DNA from: Prevotella sp. | GTDB taxonomy: Bacteria > Bacteroidota > Bacteroidia > Bacteroidales > Bacteroidaceae | Direction: 5' to 3' | DNA length: 64,000 nt | Assembly (NCBI GenBank): GCA_016291495.1 | Contig: JAEEXI010000008.1 | Location: 62,001-126,000, forward strand | Shown here: positions 46,276-54,813 of the stretch, one piece after another | Layout: each line of letters starts with the position of its first letter | How positions within the stretch are numbered: position 1 is the stretch's first letter | The notes under the pieces: generated by a model | Told to the model about the DNA's origin: nothing | The model's input: only the letters and a program-made list of their open reading frames with translations | Database searches by the model: none | Translations under genes and position numbers: made by a program

Positions 46276-47527
46276 ACTTTTTGAATACTACGCAAGCGTT
46301 ATGACCTCCAAATCCGAAGGTATTGCTGAGACCAGCACGCACCTCACGCTTCTGAGCCTTGTTGAAGGTGAAGTTGAGGTTGTAGTCAATCTCCTCGTCC
46401 TTGTCGTCCTCCTCGTGGTTGATGGTGGGAGGAACGATATCGTTCTGAACAGCCAAAACGGTAGCCATTGCCTCAACAGCACCAGCAGCACCCAGCAGGT
46501 GACCGGTCATAGACTTCGTTGAGGAGATGTTCAGCTTAAAGGCTGCATCGCCAAACACATCCTTGATGGCCTTGGCCTCAGAGATGTCACCCACGTGGGT
46601 AGAAGTACCATGAACGTTGATGTAGTCAATCTCGTCGGGCTGCATACCTGCATCCTCCAGTGCGTTCTGCATCACCAGCTTAGCACCCAGACCCTCAGGA
46701 TGAGAGGCGGTGATGTGGTGAGCGTCAGCACTCATACCAGCTCCAACCATCTCAGCATAGATCTTGGCACCACGAGCCTTAGCGTGCTCGAGTTCCTCGA
46801 GAATCAGACAACCGGCACCCTCGCCCATGATGAAACCATCACGGCTGGCACTGAACGGACGGCTAGCCTTCTCAGGCTCGTCGTTACGAGTTGACAGGGC
46901 CTTCATGGCATTGAAACCACCAACACCCGTCTCGCAGACAGCAGCCTCAGCACCACCGGCAACGATCGCGTTAGCCTTGCCCAAACGAATCAGATTGAAA
47001 GCGTCAGCCAATGCATTCGAAGAAGAAGCACAAGCAGAAGCGGTGATATAGTTGGGGCCGTGGAAGCCGTACATAATCGAAATCTGACCAGCAGCAATAT
47101 CAGCAATCATCTTGGGGATGAAGAAAGGATTGAACTTAGGTCCATCCTCACGATGAGCACCATAATAGCCCACCTCTTCCTCGAAAGTCTTGATACCACC
47201 AATACCTACGCCATAGACAACACCAATGCGGTTCTTGTCCTCTGCCTCCAGATCCATCCCTGAATCCTCGACAGCCTGCTTGGCAGCAATGATGGCCAGC
47301 TGCGTATAGCGGTCCATCTTACGAGCCTCCTTGCGGTCGATGTAAGCATTGACGTCGAGATTCTTCACCTCACAGGCGAACTGAGTCTTGAACTTTGCTG
47401 GGTCGAACAGTGTAATAGGTGCAGCTCCGCTCTTACCAGCCAGCATAGCCTCCCAAGTATCCTTAGGATTATTGCCAAGCGGTGTAACGGCACCCATGCC
47501 TGTTACTACTACTCTCTTTAATTCCAT
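46265..47527 (-). CDS. fabF: FabF, beta-ketoacyl-ACP synthase II
   Basis: Condensing enzyme elongating fatty acyl-ACP. Catalytic Cys166 is in TASACASSSNALA; the two histidines are in VHGTSTHVGD and STKSMTGHLLGAAG. Length is 420. It follows acpP after a 119-bp gap taken up by a repeat element and precedes rnc. Confidence 0.97.
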   Translation of the reverse strand: MELKRVVVTGMGAVTPLGNNPKDTWEAMLAGKSGAAPITLFDPAKFKTQFACEVKNLDVNAYIDRKEARKMDRYTQLAIIAAKQAVEDSGMDLEAEDKNRIGVVYGVGIGGIKTFEEEVGYYGAHREDGPKFNPFFIPKMIADIAAGQISIMYGFHGPNYITASACASSSNALADAFNLIRLGKANAIVAGGAEAAVCETGVGGFNAMKALSTRNDEPEKASRPFSASRDGFIMGEGAGCLILEELEHAKARGAKIYAEMVGAGMSADAHHITASHPEGLGAKLVMQNALEDAGMQPDEIDYINVHGTSTHVGDISEAKAIKDVFGDAAFKLNISSTKSMTGHLLGAAGAVEAMATVLAVQNDIVPPTINHEEDDKDEEIDYNLNFTFNKAQKREVRAGLSNTFGFGGHNACVVFKKYAE

Positions 47528-47535
47528 AATTCTTT

Positions 47536-47630
47536 AGTGAAGAATGAAAAGTGAAGAGTGAAAAATTTGCTACCGCACACCCATTTATTTGGTGAAGTTA
47601 ACGGCGGCAGCAAATTCTTCACTCTTCACT
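47536..47630. repeat. Inverted-repeat element between acpP and fabF with heptamer ends
   Basis: Two 27-bp arms, 47550-47576 and 47604-47630, are inverted copies matching at 25 of 27 positions, separated by 27 bp. Each arm is built of AGTGAAG/AGTGAAA units, then AATTTGCT or AATTTGC, then NCCGC. Two further heptamers (47536-47549) extend the left arm. One arm of the same kind lies at the sufB start. Confidence 0.85.
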
Positions 47631-47646
47631 CTGCACTTTAACTTAT

Positions 47647-47883
47647 TTATTTTGCGTTCTCCTCGATGTAAGCGATAGCATCACCAACGGTAGCGATCTT
47701 CTCAGCCTTATCGTCGGGGATAGAGATTCCGAACTCCTTTTCAAACTCCATGATGAGCTCAACGGTATCCAGTGAGTCAGCACCCAGGTCGTTTGTGAAA
47801 CTTGCCTCGGGCTTTACCTCAGCCTCATCAACACCCAGTTTGTCTACGATAATTGCCTTTACTTTGCTTTCAATTTCTGACAT
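47647..47883 (-). CDS. acpP: Acyl carrier protein
   Basis: A 78-residue acidic ACP carrying fatty acids on 4'-phosphopantetheine attached to Ser37 in [11 protein letters not shown] use the ATG at 47881-47883 ([14 protein letters not shown]); a longer reading frame has no support. First gene of acpP-fabF-rnc. Confidence 0.97.
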   Translation of the reverse strand: MSEIESKVKAIIVDKLGVDEAEVKPEASFTNDLGADSLDTVELIMEFEKEFGISIPDDKAEKIATVGDAIAYIEENAK

Positions 47884-47959
47884 AATCTTGTACTTTAAAA
47901 TGTTAATAAAATGATTTCTTTTACTTATGTGTGCGACCACAAATGTGGCTTAGCGGGTG

Positions 47960-47991
47960 CAAAGTAACGAATTTTTATTGAGTTACGCAAA
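47960..47991 (-). promoter_or_regulatory. Promoter of acpP-fabF-rnc
   Basis: Read on minus, TTTG (47988-47991) and TTACTTTG (47960-47967) are 20 bp apart; the -7 element differs from TAnnTTTG at one position. About 77 bases before the acpP ATG. Confidence 0.65.
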
Positions 47992-48017
47992 TAAAATGAA
48001 TAAAAAAGCATCTCACT

Positions 48018-48044
48018 TTGCACAAACCACCCCAACTTGTGCAA
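48018..48044. repeat. Perfect inverted repeat upstream of the acpP promoter
   Basis: TTGCACAA (48018-48025) and TTGTGCAA (48037-48044) are exact inverted copies 11 bp apart, between the pdxB 3' end and the acpP promoter. It could be a regulator site or the pdxB terminator; the T run after it is poor. Confidence 0.6.
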
Positions 48045-48078
48045 TAATTTAGGAAAAAAAGGGAGCTTTTTGATACTT

Positions 48079-49122
48079 TCACACGTCAAAATACTCTCTT
48101 CGAAGCGGATAATGATTGCGTAACAATTCGAAATCGGAGGGGTTGGACTTTAGGGCAAGCGTGTCCGCCAAGGGGTTATACAACTCCAAGGGATCACCCG
48201 TATATGGAAAATCGGCTGGCAGCTTCGGAGGAGCTACTTTTCCTGGATGGGGCAGACCGAAATGGCGGCAGAGGGCATCAATCACCATATTGTCGGCATT
48301 CGCCTTCCCGTCAGCGGAATAGCCTGCGATATGCGGAGTCCCGATAAACACACGGTTGAGCAATGGAAGACAGAGACGGGGCTCACCCTCCCAGACATCA
48401 ATCACGGCATCGCGCACGCGTCCGTCCTGCAGGGCAGAGAGCAAGGCGAGGTTGTCGACGACTTCGCCCCGACTGGTATTTATTATATACGGTACACGAG
48501 ACAGACGATGGAAAAACGCCTCATCTGCCATATGCCAAGTGGCATATTCTCCCTGACGGGTCAAAGGTACGTGGAAAGTGATGACGTCAGCTTCACGCTC
48601 AATCTGGTCGAGAGAGACAAATAATCGCTCGTTCATACCCCTGTTTTCCCCTAACTTAGGGGACAATATTGCCAATGGCGGATCACAGACCAAGACACGC
48701 ATCCCCAGCCGTTCTGCGACAGACTTGACCTTAGAGCCGACATGTCCACACCCCACAATACCTAAGGTCGACTGCTGAAGGGAGAGCCCTTTCTCACGCT
48801 GTAACAGCAACAGGGAGCATTCCAAATACTGTGCCACAGAAGCAGCGTTGCAGCCAGGGCAACTCGTCCAGGCAATACCAGCGCGCTCCAGCCAGTCGCC
48901 GTCGATATGGTCGAAACCGATCGTCGCCGTAGCCACGAAACGCACCTTGCTCCCCTTGAGCAAAGCCTCGTCACAACGGGTACGGGTACGGACAATCAGG
49001 GCATCGGCATCCCTCACGTCAGCAGCACTGATGGCAGCGCCGTTCATCAGACAGACCTCGTCTGCCAAGAGACGCAGTTCCTCCCGTATATAAGGTATTT
49101 TATCGTCTACAACAATCTTCAT
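48079..49122 (-). CDS. pdxB: 4-phosphoerythronate dehydrogenase PdxB
   Basis: A 347-residue NAD-dependent D-2-hydroxyacid dehydrogenase in pyridoxal phosphate synthesis. It starts MKIVVDDKIPYIREEL, has the Rossmann motif LGIVGCGHVGSKV, HVPLT, NTSRGEVVDN and the late TPHIAGYSADGK with catalytic His. Between DPPLA and FVSLDQIE lies SPKLGENRGMNER, encoded by a palindromic repeat shared with the M16 peptidase gene. It is monocistronic with its own -7 element. Confidence 0.92.
   Translation of the reverse strand: MKIVVDDKIPYIREELRLLADEVCLMNGAAISAADVRDADALIVRTRTRCDEALLKGSKVRFVATATIGFDHIDGDWLERAGIAWTSCPGCNAASVAQYLECSLLLLQREKGLSLQQSTLGIVGCGHVGSKVKSVAERLGMRVLVCDPPLAILSPKLGENRGMNERLFVSLDQIEREADVITFHVPLTRQGEYATWHMADEAFFHRLSRVPYIINTSRGEVVDNLALLSALQDGRVRDAVIDVWEGEPRLCLPLLNRVFIGTPHIAGYSADGKANADNMVIDALCRHFGLPHPGKVAPPKLPADFPYTGDPLELYNPLADTLALKSNPSDFELLRNHYPLRREYFDV
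48647..48663. repeat. Protein-coding palindrome in pdxB
   Basis: TCCCCTAA and TTAGGGGA flank a single C, a perfect 17-bp palindrome. On minus it encodes SPKLGE, followed by N-RGMNE, matching SPKLGEV-RRGLNE from the element in the M16 gene. Confidence 0.85.
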
Positions 49123-49130
49123 CTTGGCTG

Positions 49131-49138
49131 CAAAGATA
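49131..49138 (-). promoter_or_regulatory. -7 promoter element of pdxB
   Basis: Read on minus this is TATCTTTG, nine bases before the ATG, implying a very short or no leader. Confidence 0.5.
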
Positions 49139-49159
49139 CAAAATATATTTAAATTATAG

Positions 49160-49187
49160 ACTATGAACTATGAATTGTGAATTATTT
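49160..49187. repeat. Short heptamer run in the pdxB/DUF4254 promoter region
   Basis: ACTATGA, ACTATGA, ATTGTGA, ATTATTT in succession, immediately upstream of the DUF4254 promoter. Confidence 0.55.
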
Positions 49188-49191
49188 ATTG

Positions 49192-49199
49192 TATCTTTG
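49192..49199 (+). promoter_or_regulatory. -7 promoter element of the DUF4254-GT9 operon
   Basis: TATCTTTG, 25 bases before the DUF4254 ATG. Confidence 0.6.
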
Positions 49200-49224
49200 C
49201 ATCCATAATCAATACGAAAAGCAA

Positions 49225-49827
49225 ATGTCATTTACAGAAAAAGCCAACAAAATTTTCAATCAGGCGATTCGCGACTACCACCTGAAAGACAACGTGGATA
49301 CCCCCATATCAAACCCGTATGAGCGTGAGAGCATAGAATACTCCCTCTATCTGAAATGCTGGATAGACACGGTTCAGTGGCACTTGGAAGACATTATCCG
49401 CGACCCGCATATCGAACCCGTTGACGCGCTTTCACTCAAACGCAGGATAGACCATAGCAACCAGGACCGTACTGACCTGGTAGAGGAGATAGACACCTAT
49501 TTCCGCAAATACTATCAGGATGTCAAACCGCTGCCTAACGCACGCCTGAACACGGAGAGTCCTGCATGGGCGGTGGACCGCCTGTCGATTCTCGCCCTGA
49601 AAATCTGGCACATGCAAGAACAGACAGAGCGTAAGGACGCTGACCAGGAACACATCCTGAAATGTCAGGCAAAACTGGATATCCTAAAAGAACAGCAGAT
49701 TGACCTCAGCACTTCTATCGACCAGTTGTTGGAAGACATCGAGGCAGGACGGAAATACATGAAGGTTTATCGTCAGATGAAGATGTATAACGACCCTGCC
49801 ACGAATCCGATACTTTATAAGAAGTAA
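49225..49827 (+). CDS. DUF4254 family protein
   Basis: A 200-residue soluble, helical, charged protein recognised as DUF4254 (MSFTEKANKIFNQAIRDYH; PYERESIEYSLYLKCWIDTVQWHLEDIIRD; SVDRL-type AVDRLSILALKIWHM). It has no signal peptide. I place the start at ATG 49225, after the promoter. In Bacteroidetes it commonly precedes a GT9 glycosyltransferase, as here, so a role in surface glycan work is plausible but unproven. Confidence 0.85.
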   Translation: MSFTEKANKIFNQAIRDYHLKDNVDTPISNPYERESIEYSLYLKCWIDTVQWHLEDIIRDPHIEPVDALSLKRRIDHSNQDRTDLVEEIDTYFRKYYQDVKPLPNARLNTESPAWAVDRLSILALKIWHMQEQTERKDADQEHILKCQAKLDILKEQQIDLSTSIDQLLEDIEAGRKYMKVYRQMKMYNDPATNPILYKK

Positions 49828-49849
49828 GAGGTGAGAGGTAAGAAGTAAG
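49822..49849. repeat. Heptamer array at the DUF4254/GT9 junction
   Basis: Four contiguous 7-bp units: AAGTAAG, AGGTGAG, AGGTAAG, AAGTAAG. The first contains the DUF4254 stop (TAA), and the GT9 ATG follows two bases after the last. Confidence 0.85.
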
Positions 49850-49851
49850 AT

Positions 49852-50916
49852 ATGAAGAAGGAACACATCCTCATTATCCGTTTCTCTGCCCTGGGCGATG
49901 TTGCTATGGCTGTACCGGTGGTCTATTCCCTTGCCCACCAATACCCTGATGTAAGAATAACGGTGCTGAGTCGCGAGTATGCTCGTCCGTTCTTTGAAGA
50001 CCTGGCTCCTAATGTAGGATTCATGGAGGCTGACCTGAAACGGGAGTATCACGGCATCAAGGGTTTGAACGCCCTGTTCCGTCGACTGGCTGCCAAGCAG
50101 TTTACTGCCGTTGCCGACCTACATAACGTGTTACGATCTGAGTTCCTGCGCATGCGCTTTAACCTCGGACCTTACAAGGTGGCACATATCAACAAACACA
50201 GAAAGGGACGTCGTCTGCTGACATCCGTCAATAACAAACAACTCATCCAGCAGCCTACCTCGTTCCAGAAATATGCCGACGTGCTAGAGGAACTGGGCTA
50301 TCCCATAGAACTCGACTTCCACTCCATCTTCCCTGAAGGTGGTGGTGACTTGAGTTTACTGCCACAAGACACTCAGCTCTCTCATCTTGACGCTCAGCTC
50401 AACATCGGCATTGCCCCCTTTGCCGCTCACGTGGGAAAGGTCTATCCTCCCCACCTGATGCAGCAGGTAATTGAACAGTTGACTGTCAAATATCCGGAGG
50501 CCCGTATATTCCTTTTCGGAAGAGGGAAAAGAGAGGAAGAACTGTTCCCCCAGTGGTGCAACCAATACAAGGCCTGCGTTTATGTGAGCAATATCTTGGA
50601 ATCCATCAAACAAGAACTTGTTCTGATGAGTCATCTCGACGTGATGCTCTCGATGGACTCTGCCAATATGCATCTCGCCTCACTGGTCGCCACTCCTGTC
50701 GTCAGCATCTGGGGCGCTACCCATCCCTATGCCGGCTTTATGGGCTGGAACCAAGGGTCGGAGAATGCCATCCAGATACCCCTCGACTGTCGTCCGTGCA
50801 GCATCTACGGACAAAAGAGCTGTCGACGTGGCGACTATGCCTGTATGAACCGTATCGCCCCAGAGACCATCGTGGAGCGTATCGGCCAGATATTATCATT
50901 AAAACCTCATGTCTAA
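49852..50916 (+). CDS. GT9 family (heptosyltransferase-like) glycosyltransferase
   Basis: A 354-residue GT-B glycosyltransferase of family 9. It begins ILIIRFSALGDVAMAVPVVYSL, as heptosyltransferases do, with the C-terminal donor site SMDSANMHLASLVATPVVSIWGATHP and a late Cys cluster (CRPCSIYGQKSCRRGDYAC). It probably adds a sugar to the LPS core or another surface glycan at the inner membrane. It is joined to the DUF4254 gene by a heptamer array. Confidence 0.92.
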   Translation: MKKEHILIIRFSALGDVAMAVPVVYSLAHQYPDVRITVLSREYARPFFEDLAPNVGFMEADLKREYHGIKGLNALFRRLAAKQFTAVADLHNVLRSEFLRMRFNLGPYKVAHINKHRKGRRLLTSVNNKQLIQQPTSFQKYADVLEELGYPIELDFHSIFPEGGGDLSLLPQDTQLSHLDAQLNIGIAPFAAHVGKVYPPHLMQQVIEQLTVKYPEARIFLFGRGKREEELFPQWCNQYKACVYVSNILESIKQELVLMSHLDVMLSMDSANMHLASLVATPVVSIWGATHPYAGFMGWNQGSENAIQIPLDCRPCSIYGQKSCRRGDYACMNRIAPETIVERIGQILSLKPHV

Positions 50917-50934
50917 CTTAAACTTGAAAAGATT

Positions 50935-51096
50935 ATGAAAAAGTACATTTGCGACGTATGTAGTTACGTGTATGACCCTGAAGTAGGTGATCCCGATAAC
51001 GGCATCGCCCCTGGCACAGCCTTTGAAGACATCCCTGAGGATTGGGTATGCCCCGTCTGCGGTGTTGGCAAGGACGAATTCTCTGTAGAAGAGTAA
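50935..51096 (+). CDS. Rubredoxin
   Basis: A 53-residue protein starting [19 protein letters not shown], with the four iron-binding cysteines at 6, 9, 39 and 42 (CDVC and CPVC). Rubredoxin is a cytoplasmic one-electron carrier, often in oxygen or peroxide detoxification in anaerobes. It lies between the GT9 gene (18-bp gap) and ychF (32-bp gap). No partner reductase is nearby. Confidence 0.97.
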   Translation: MKKYICDVCSYVYDPEVGDPDNGIAPGTAFEDIPEDWVCPVCGVGKDEFSVEE

Positions 51097-51128
51097 ATTG
51101 CAACCAGATATAAACGTTTAAAAGAAAA

Positions 51129-52229
51129 ATGTCATTAAAATGTGGTATTGTAGGACTTCCCAACGTGGGTAAGTCTACTTTGTTCAACTGTCTGTCGAGT
51201 GCAAAGGCACAGGCAGCCAATTTCCCTTTCTGTACGATAGAGCCTAACGTGGGTGTGATTACCGTTCCTGACGAGCGGCTCACCAAACTGGCGGAGATAG
51301 TACATCCAGGGCGTATCGTCCCTGCTACGTGTGAGATAGTAGACATCGCAGGACTGGTGAAGGGCGCCTCCAAAGGTGAGGGTCTGGGTAATAAGTTCTT
51401 GGGTAATATCCGGGAGACGGATGCCATCATTCATGTGCTGCGCTGTTTCGAGGACGATAACATCACCCATGTCGATGGTACGATTGACCCCATCCGCGAC
51501 AAAGAGATTATTGATACGGAGTTGCAGCTGAAGGATTTGGAAACTATCGAGAGTCGTCTTGCCAAGACGGAGAAAGCAGCTGCCGCAGGCAATAAAGACG
51601 CCAAGTTGGAAGTGACAGTGCTAAAAGCCTATAAGGAGGTGCTCGACCAAGGCAAGAACGCCCGTATCGTGGAGTTTGAGAGCAAGGACGAACAGGACTG
51701 TGCCCGTAATCTCTTCCTGTTGACGGCAAAGCCCGTGCTGTATGTCTGCAACGTCAGCGAATCGGATGCGAAGTCAGGAAATGCCTTTACGCAGAAGGTT
51801 GAGGCGCTGGCCAAGGAGGAAGGTGCCGAAGCAATGGTTATCGCCGCCAAAACGGAAGAAGATATCGCTGAGCTGGAGAGCTATGAGGACAAGCAAATGT
51901 TCCTGGAAGAGCTGGGCTTGGAGGAGAGCGGTGTCAACCGCCTCATCAAGAAAGCCTACTCCCTGCTCAACCTGGAGACCTTTATCACCGCTGGTGAAAT
52001 GGAGGTGAAGGCGTGGACCTACAAGAAAGGCTGGAAAGCCCCCCAGTGCGCAGGCGTCATCCATACCGACTTCGAGAAAGGATTCATCCGTGCGGAGGTC
52101 ATCAAGTACGACGACTATATCCAATATGGCTCAGAGGCCGCTGTCCGCGAGGCAGGCAAGATGGGTATCGAGGGTAAGGACTATGTCGTGCAGGACGGTG
52201 ATATCATGCACTTCAGATTTAACGTCTAA
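51129..52229 (+). CDS. ychF: YchF/OLA1-type redox-regulated ATPase
   Basis: A 366-residue Obg-family P-loop protein with ATPase preference. P-loop [29 protein letters not shown], a coiled-coil insertion (about 125-200) and a C-terminal TGS domain ending [19 protein letters not shown] are all typical. It associates with ribosomes. Two bases separate its stop from lgt. Confidence 0.97.
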   Translation: MSLKCGIVGLPNVGKSTLFNCLSSAKAQAANFPFCTIEPNVGVITVPDERLTKLAEIVHPGRIVPATCEIVDIAGLVKGASKGEGLGNKFLGNIRETDAIIHVLRCFEDDNITHVDGTIDPIRDKEIIDTELQLKDLETIESRLAKTEKAAAAGNKDAKLEVTVLKAYKEVLDQGKNARIVEFESKDEQDCARNLFLLTAKPVLYVCNVSESDAKSGNAFTQKVEALAKEEGAEAMVIAAKTEEDIAELESYEDKQMFLEELGLEESGVNRLIKKAYSLLNLETFITAGEMEVKAWTYKKGWKAPQCAGVIHTDFEKGFIRAEVIKYDDYIQYGSEAAVREAGKMGIEGKDYVVQDGDIMHFRFNV

Positions 52230-52248
52230 CTATGAACTATGAACTGTA
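52221..52248 (+). repeat. Heptamer run across the ychF stop and lgt start
   Basis: AACGTCT, AACTATG, AACTATG, AACTGTA in succession. The ychF TAA and the lgt ATG both lie inside it, and the lgt N-terminus MNYEL is encoded by it. Confidence 0.55.
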
Positions 52249-53044
52249 CATCTCCTGGAATCCGAGTATTGGGATAGGTCCGTTCCGCTGGTACGGACTC
52301 TGCTGGCTGATTGGCTTTGCACTGGCTTACTTCTTGGTGCGCCGCCTCTATCAGGAGCAGAAAATCAAGGAGGAACTCTTTGAGCCACTCTTCCTCTACT
52401 GTTTTCTGGGAATCCTGATAGGTGCCCGACTCGGACATTGCATCTTCTATGAGGCAGACTATTTCCTGACCAGTGGAAAAGGAATTATCGAGATGTTCCT
52501 ACCTATCCGTTTCCTTGCTGACGGAGGCTGGAAATTCATTGGCTATGAGGGATTGGCCAGTCATGGCGGTACCTTAGGACTGATGATAGCCCTCTGGCTC
52601 TATGTAAGGAAGACCAAGCTCAGCCTCTGGACGGTATTGGACAATATCGCCATCGCTACAGGTTCGATGGCCTGTTTCATCCGTTTGGGCAACCTCATGA
52701 ACTCAGAGATTATCGGTAAGGTAACAGAAGTCCCCTGGGCATTCATCTTCGAACGGGTGGACATGATGCCACGCCACCCAGGACAGCTGTATGAGGCCAT
52801 CGCCTATGCCATTCTGTTCTTCATCATGTGGGCTCTCCACAAACGGATGCCGGAGAAAATCGGCACAGGCTGGTACTTTGGCTTTTGCTTGACGTATATC
52901 TTCACCTTCCGCTTCTTCATCGAATACACGAAGGAAATCCAAGAGGCCTTCGAGGCCACCCTCCCGCTTGACATGGGACAGATTCTCTCCATCCCGTTCA
53001 TCATCCTGGGACTTATCTGTATGTTCCGTAAACAAAAGGTATGA
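52232..53044 (+). CDS. lgt: Lgt, prolipoprotein diacylglyceryl transferase
   Basis: A 270-residue inner-membrane enzyme that transfers diacylglycerol to the lipobox cysteine of prolipoproteins. Several membrane helices, [24 protein letters not shown] with the conserved His, the Lgt signature around [14 protein letters not shown] and [12 protein letters not shown] are present. It overlaps the kinase gene by four bases. Confidence 0.95.
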   Translation: MNYELYISWNPSIGIGPFRWYGLCWLIGFALAYFLVRRLYQEQKIKEELFEPLFLYCFLGILIGARLGHCIFYEADYFLTSGKGIIEMFLPIRFLADGGWKFIGYEGLASHGGTLGLMIALWLYVRKTKLSLWTVLDNIAIATGSMACFIRLGNLMNSEIIGKVTEVPWAFIFERVDMMPRHPGQLYEAIAYAILFFIMWALHKRMPEKIGTGWYFGFCLTYIFTFRFFIEYTKEIQEAFEATLPLDMGQILSIPFIILGLICMFRKQKV

Positions 53045-54813
53045 TGCGTAAAGTTCTCATCGGAATCGTCTGTTGTCTCTTCTGCGCCATGCTCATGGCT
53101 CAGGAGAAACCGGATACTGCATTCCAGAAACTTTACCAGCGTTACTACCAGCTATTCGGCACCAACCAGAAAAAGGAATTCTACAAGGCTTCCGCTGAAA
53201 TCCAGAAGCATTATAAGAAACGTGGCGACTTGCTTACCTATTATAAGTTTCGCCAGAACGAGATCTTCTATGACACACAGTTCGGAGAGCCTTATAAAGC
53301 TATCAAGAAGGTCCATGAGATGATGGAGGACATGAAGGAGGACGGAATCAACCGCTATGAGTTGGTCTATACCACCTTGGGTGCTATCTTTGAGACACGA
53401 GGCAACTACAGGATGGCAGAACACTATTACCTGGAGGCTTTCAGGAACGTATTGCCAGAAGATACAGCCACCCTCGTTCATGCTTACGCTCAATTGGCTT
53501 CGCTCAAGGTATCACGTGAACCCGACAAGGCTTGGGAATGGAATGAGCGCATGGGTGTCCTGTTAAAAGAGAGCGATCCTTTCTATAAGGTCTATCTCGT
53601 CCTGAAGGGGGAAATCTATTTCTTCAAGAACGAGAAGTCGAACTTTCTGCAAATCAAGAAAGTCTACGACGAATGTACCAAGAACACGCCCCGATATAAC
53701 AATTACGGGTACCAGATCATGGACCTGATGCAGAAGGTTTATGAGGGGAAAGCCCATGAGGCTTTACGACTATTGGAGAAAGACATACCAGACCTACCTG
53801 AGATTAGTCGCTGCGACTTCCGTATTCAAATTTATGATATGATAGGAGAGGAATATCTTGCCCTGAAGGAAGTCAACAAGCGAAGGGACCTCCGCGACTC
53901 GCTCAACAGCGATATGATTTTCAATAACATCAATGAGATCAACGCCCAGGTGGGACTTTCCAAACTCCATGAAAAAGCCGCCAAGGAAAGGGAGATGTGG
54001 TTCACGGTTGTCATCTTGCTACTGGTCATGGCCCTCGGACTGATAGTCTCCCGTTATCTGGTACGCCGCCGTTACCAGAAGCGGATCATCAAACAGAATG
54101 AGCAACTGGAGATAGCCCTGAGCGAGGCTAAGGAGTCTGACCGCATGAAGAGCTCCTTCATCGAGCATGTCAGTCATGAGATACGCACCCCGCTGAACAT
54201 CATTACCGGCTATGCCCAAATCATCTCCAATCCCAGCTTCAAGTTGAACGAGGAACAGCGTGGCATGATGCTACAGGCCATCAGCCAGAATACGGTAGCC
54301 ATTACCGATATCGTCAACGACCTCCTGGAACTAGCACAGGATGAAAGCAAGGAGCGTTATCGTCGGGAAGACACCATCACCATCAATACGCTTTGCCGGA
54401 AAATCATGGCAGATGCCGAGAAGAAGAACGACAAACACCTGCGACTGAGCTTCCAGACGAAACTCCCTGACGACTTCACCTTCCAGAGCAACGAGGCCGG
54501 CGTAGAAAAGATCCTGCGGCAACTCGTCAGCAATGCCCTGAAATTCACGGAAGAAGGACAGGTGGAACTGTTTACCCATGAAAGTCCTGACCACGGCTGC
54601 GTCCGCTTCATCGTCACAGACACCGGAGTGGGCATTGCTCCAGAACACCAGGAACTCGTATTTGAACGGTTCTACAAGGTAGACTCCTTCAAACAAGGTT
54701 TCGGATTAGGACTCCCCATGAGTCTTAAGATTGCCACCCTGTTAGGTGGAAACCTTGCCATTGACAAGGCTTATACGAACGGAACACGCCTCGTCCTTAC
54801 CCTTCCGAGGTAA
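53041..54813 (+). CDS. Hybrid-free sensor histidine kinase with periplasmic TPR domain
   Basis: A 590-residue kinase: signal peptide (about 1-20), a periplasmic helical TPR-like region (about 25-310), a membrane helix (about 320-342), HisKA with phosphoacceptor His379 in [12 protein letters not shown], and HATPase_c with VSNALKF near 490, [11 protein letters not shown] near 526 and GFGLGLPMS near 554. No response regulator is encoded in the window, so its partner is elsewhere. It is translationally coupled to lgt, an unusual pairing. Its 3' end overlaps pfkB (minus) by 17 bases. Confidence 0.92.
   Translation: MMRKVLIGIVCCLFCAMLMAQEKPDTAFQKLYQRYYQLFGTNQKKEFYKASAEIQKHYKKRGDLLTYYKFRQNEIFYDTQFGEPYKAIKKVHEMMEDMKEDGINRYELVYTTLGAIFETRGNYRMAEHYYLEAFRNVLPEDTATLVHAYAQLASLKVSREPDKAWEWNERMGVLLKESDPFYKVYLVLKGEIYFFKNEKSNFLQIKKVYDECTKNTPRYNNYGYQIMDLMQKVYEGKAHEALRLLEKDIPDLPEISRCDFRIQIYDMIGEEYLALKEVNKRRDLRDSLNSDMIFNNINEINAQVGLSKLHEKAAKEREMWFTVVILLLVMALGLIVSRYLVRRRYQKRIIKQNEQLEIALSEAKESDRMKSSFIEHVSHEIRTPLNIITGYAQIISNPSFKLNEEQRGMMLQAISQNTVAITDIVNDLLELAQDESKERYRREDTITINTLCRKIMADAEKKNDKHLRLSFQTKLPDDFTFQSNEAGVEKILRQLVSNALKFTEEGQVELFTHESPDHGCVRFIVTDTGVGIAPEHQELVFERFYKVDSFKQGFGLGLPMSLKIATLLGGNLAIDKAYTNGTRLVLTLPR

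Noticed and set aside
50369..50405. A further heptamer array in the GT9 gene (around TQLSHLDAQL)
   Set aside because: Some seven-base spacing of CTCAGC/CTCATC words is visible, but the units are too degenerate to separate from chance.
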